The position numbers and the translations under genes are program-made. Under the pieces are notes generated by a model that saw nothing but the letters and a program-made list of their open reading frames with translations, was not told the origin of the DNA and did no database searches. DNA of 64,000 nucleotides from Sporomusa acidovorans (lineage in GTDB: Bacteria; Bacillota; Negativicutes; Sporomusales; Sporomusaceae): the NCBI RefSeq assembly GCF_900101845.1, contig NZ_FNAM01000029.1, positions 1 through 64,000 on the forward strand, read 5' to 3'. This document shows, piece after piece, positions 63,009 through 64,000 of the stretch (positions are counted from its first letter, which is position 1; each line of letters starts with the position of its first letter).

Positions 63009-63572
63009 TTATTCTTTTTCGCTATTAAACAGGATAAGTCCTACATAAGAAACTGTATTTTTTCCGTTATAGTAGGGAATTCCACACGCCTTTTCCAAGT
63101 GAATCACATCAATACCATAGGCTTCCACTGACGCAAAAGCCTCTTCCGGAAACCTGCAGGGCTCCTTATCCAGGTAGGCACAGCGGGCGCAAAATTCGCA
63201 GGCACCTGCATTTAAAGGAAGAAAATTCTGCATGTGATGCTTGTTTTTCACCTTATCAAGGATCGCTCTAAAAACTCTGTCATGAATTTTCTTGGCCGCC
63301 ACCATGCCGTTCCAATCAAATGAGCTTTTCATCTGATGAACGGTTTGAAACAGCAGTCCGTATTTATACCGGCAAGCCCGCTCTCTCAATTCGTTAAAAT
63401 GACCGACAGCCGGCGGACAAACCCAATTTGTATTATATTTCCGGCACACATTTTGTTCGCAGGCTTTCCTGAAATCCTCGACAAATTTGATTTTGTCCAC
63501 CTCAACAATGGCAGCGTGATCGGCTTTTACTGCTAAAGCATCTTGTACCAAGTTGCTAAAAAAGGGTTCCAT
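63009..63572 (-). CDS. DUF2284 metal-binding protein
   Basis: About 187 aa. Cysteine clusters: VCRKY and WVCPPAVG in the N-terminal half and CEFCARCAYLDKEPC near residue 130, then EKACGIPYYNGKNTVSYVGLILF. This matches DUF2284 ('predicted metal-binding protein'), which is common near corrinoid methyltransferase genes in anaerobes. The start has AGGAGG upstream. It shares a 19-base upstream sequence with the methyl-transfer operon, supporting a link with corrinoid methyl metabolism. Confidence 0.85.
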   Translation of the reverse strand: MEPFFSNLVQDALAVKADHAAIVEVDKIKFVEDFRKACEQNVCRKYNTNWVCPPAVGHFNELRERACRYKYGLLFQTVHQMKSSFDWNGMVAAKKIHDRVFRAILDKVKNKHHMQNFLPLNAGACEFCARCAYLDKEPCRFPEEAFASVEAYGIDVIHLEKACGIPYYNGKNTVSYVGLILFNSEKE

Positions 63573-63593
63573 TTCCTTGCCTCCTAAATTCAA

Positions 63594-63925
63594 GTGTCCT
63601 ATCTGGTAACATGCTTTTCTTAAAGAATCGGTTTCTAAAAGTCAAACAAAATCATGGCGGGATAGCCGTTGCATTTTGTATATACATCTATATTATATGG
63701 TATCAAATTATCATTATCAATATTTTTTTACTATTCATGCAAAATATGCTGCCTTCATCAAATCAAAGGAAAACACCTCCCTGTATGGGTAGTGTTGCTT
63801 TCACTCACTTTACCAGCCAGGGAGATGGTGGGGAGTTTAGAAGAAAAAGTCGAATTCGGCTTTTACCGTATTCAATTTTCCGGTATGAATGCCGTCGGTG
63901 GGCTTGAGGGATGCGGCCCAAAACA
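63594..63925. other. Intergenic region upstream of the DUF2284 gene
   Basis: No gene seen in these 330 bases. It contains the shared 19-base element (63676-63694, with AATATAGATGTATATACAA on the minus strand) and a long imperfect hairpin cacctccctg.../cagggagatggtg (about 63774-63836) that could be a leader structure or the end of the upstream gene's transcript. Confidence 0.5.
63676..63694 (-). promoter_or_regulatory. Shared 19-base element upstream of the DUF2284 gene
   Basis: Exact copy of 58396-58414, about 104 bases before the start codon of the DUF2284 gene and containing the palindrome TGTATATACA. Confidence 0.55.
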
Positions 63926-64000
63926 TCATCCCAACAGGTAATCAAATTTACCGGCCTTAATGGTTGTGGCGCCTACAAGACCTTCGGCGTACATTTGGTC
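63926..64000 (-). CDS. C-terminal end of a minus-strand gene (partial)
   Basis: The last 24 codons of an open frame that enters from the right edge, ending in KAGKFDYLLG and a TGA stop. The codon pattern and tidy end suggest a real gene, but too little is present to name it. Confidence 0.45.
   Translation of the reverse strand, partial: DQMYAEGLVGATTIKAGKFDYLLG

Overview
The window looks like a chromosomal segment of a spore-forming, anaerobic, probably acetogenic member of the Firmicutes, most likely the Negativicutes (Sporomusaceae, Sporomusa-like). The signs are Wood-Ljungdahl genes (formate-tetrahydrofolate ligase, a corrinoid methyl-transfer operon with its reductive activator), an [FeFe]-hydrogenase maturase, sporulation-linked genes (Spo0E-like, YteA-like, amidase), and Firmicutes-type ribosome binding sites (GGAGG) with frequent TTG/GTG starts. 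The species assignment is inference; no database was searched.

Layout. 1-850: 5' end of a 16S rRNA gene (minus strand) with a long extra hairpin in V1, two good sigma-A promoters and a boxA-like leader. 850-10200: Spo0E-like protein, two radical-SAM genes, amidase, PepF, zinc-ribbon protein and a three-gene NHEJ operon (ligase, Ku, polymerase as separate proteins). 10200-16100, minus: pckA, thrC, B3/B4 protein, YbaK-type deacylase, DUF362 ferredoxin, TM1266-like protein. 16300-24600: HD-GYP protein, NAD synthetase, an unknown 518-aa protein, a LytS/LytTR pair and a small protein with a long leader. 24600-29100: a CecR/Ybh-like ABC efflux operon with its TetR regulator.

29300-43500 is the most distinctive part. 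Two sigma-54 activators flank a chemoreceptor, an SLC13-type transporter, a 38-aa zinc-ribbon protein, an Fe-S subunit and a molybdopterin oxidoreductase, and an aromatic-acid-type MFS transporter lies beyond the second activator. Sigma-54 (-24/-12) promoter sequences are visible before the oxidoreductase, the MFS gene and a decayed DUF362 gene, with a weaker candidate before the chemoreceptor. I read this as a regulon for uptake and reductive transformation of an (aromatic?) acid. A fragment of a cobalamin riboswitch sits beside the decayed DUF362 gene.

43600-53300: a ferredoxin-like protein, an orphan efflux adaptor, HydG with a TM1266-type regulator behind a long attenuator-like leader, CstA, a glucosaminidase, a small protein behind a structured leader, a DksA/YteA protein and a membrane protein. 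53300-60250, minus: a methyl-transfer operon (methyltetrahydrofolate methyltransferase, corrinoid protein, small protein, COG0523 GTPase, His-rich protein, RACo-type activator), preceded by fhs. 60300-63600: a two-component system and a DUF2284 protein. The last 75 bases are the end of another minus-strand gene.
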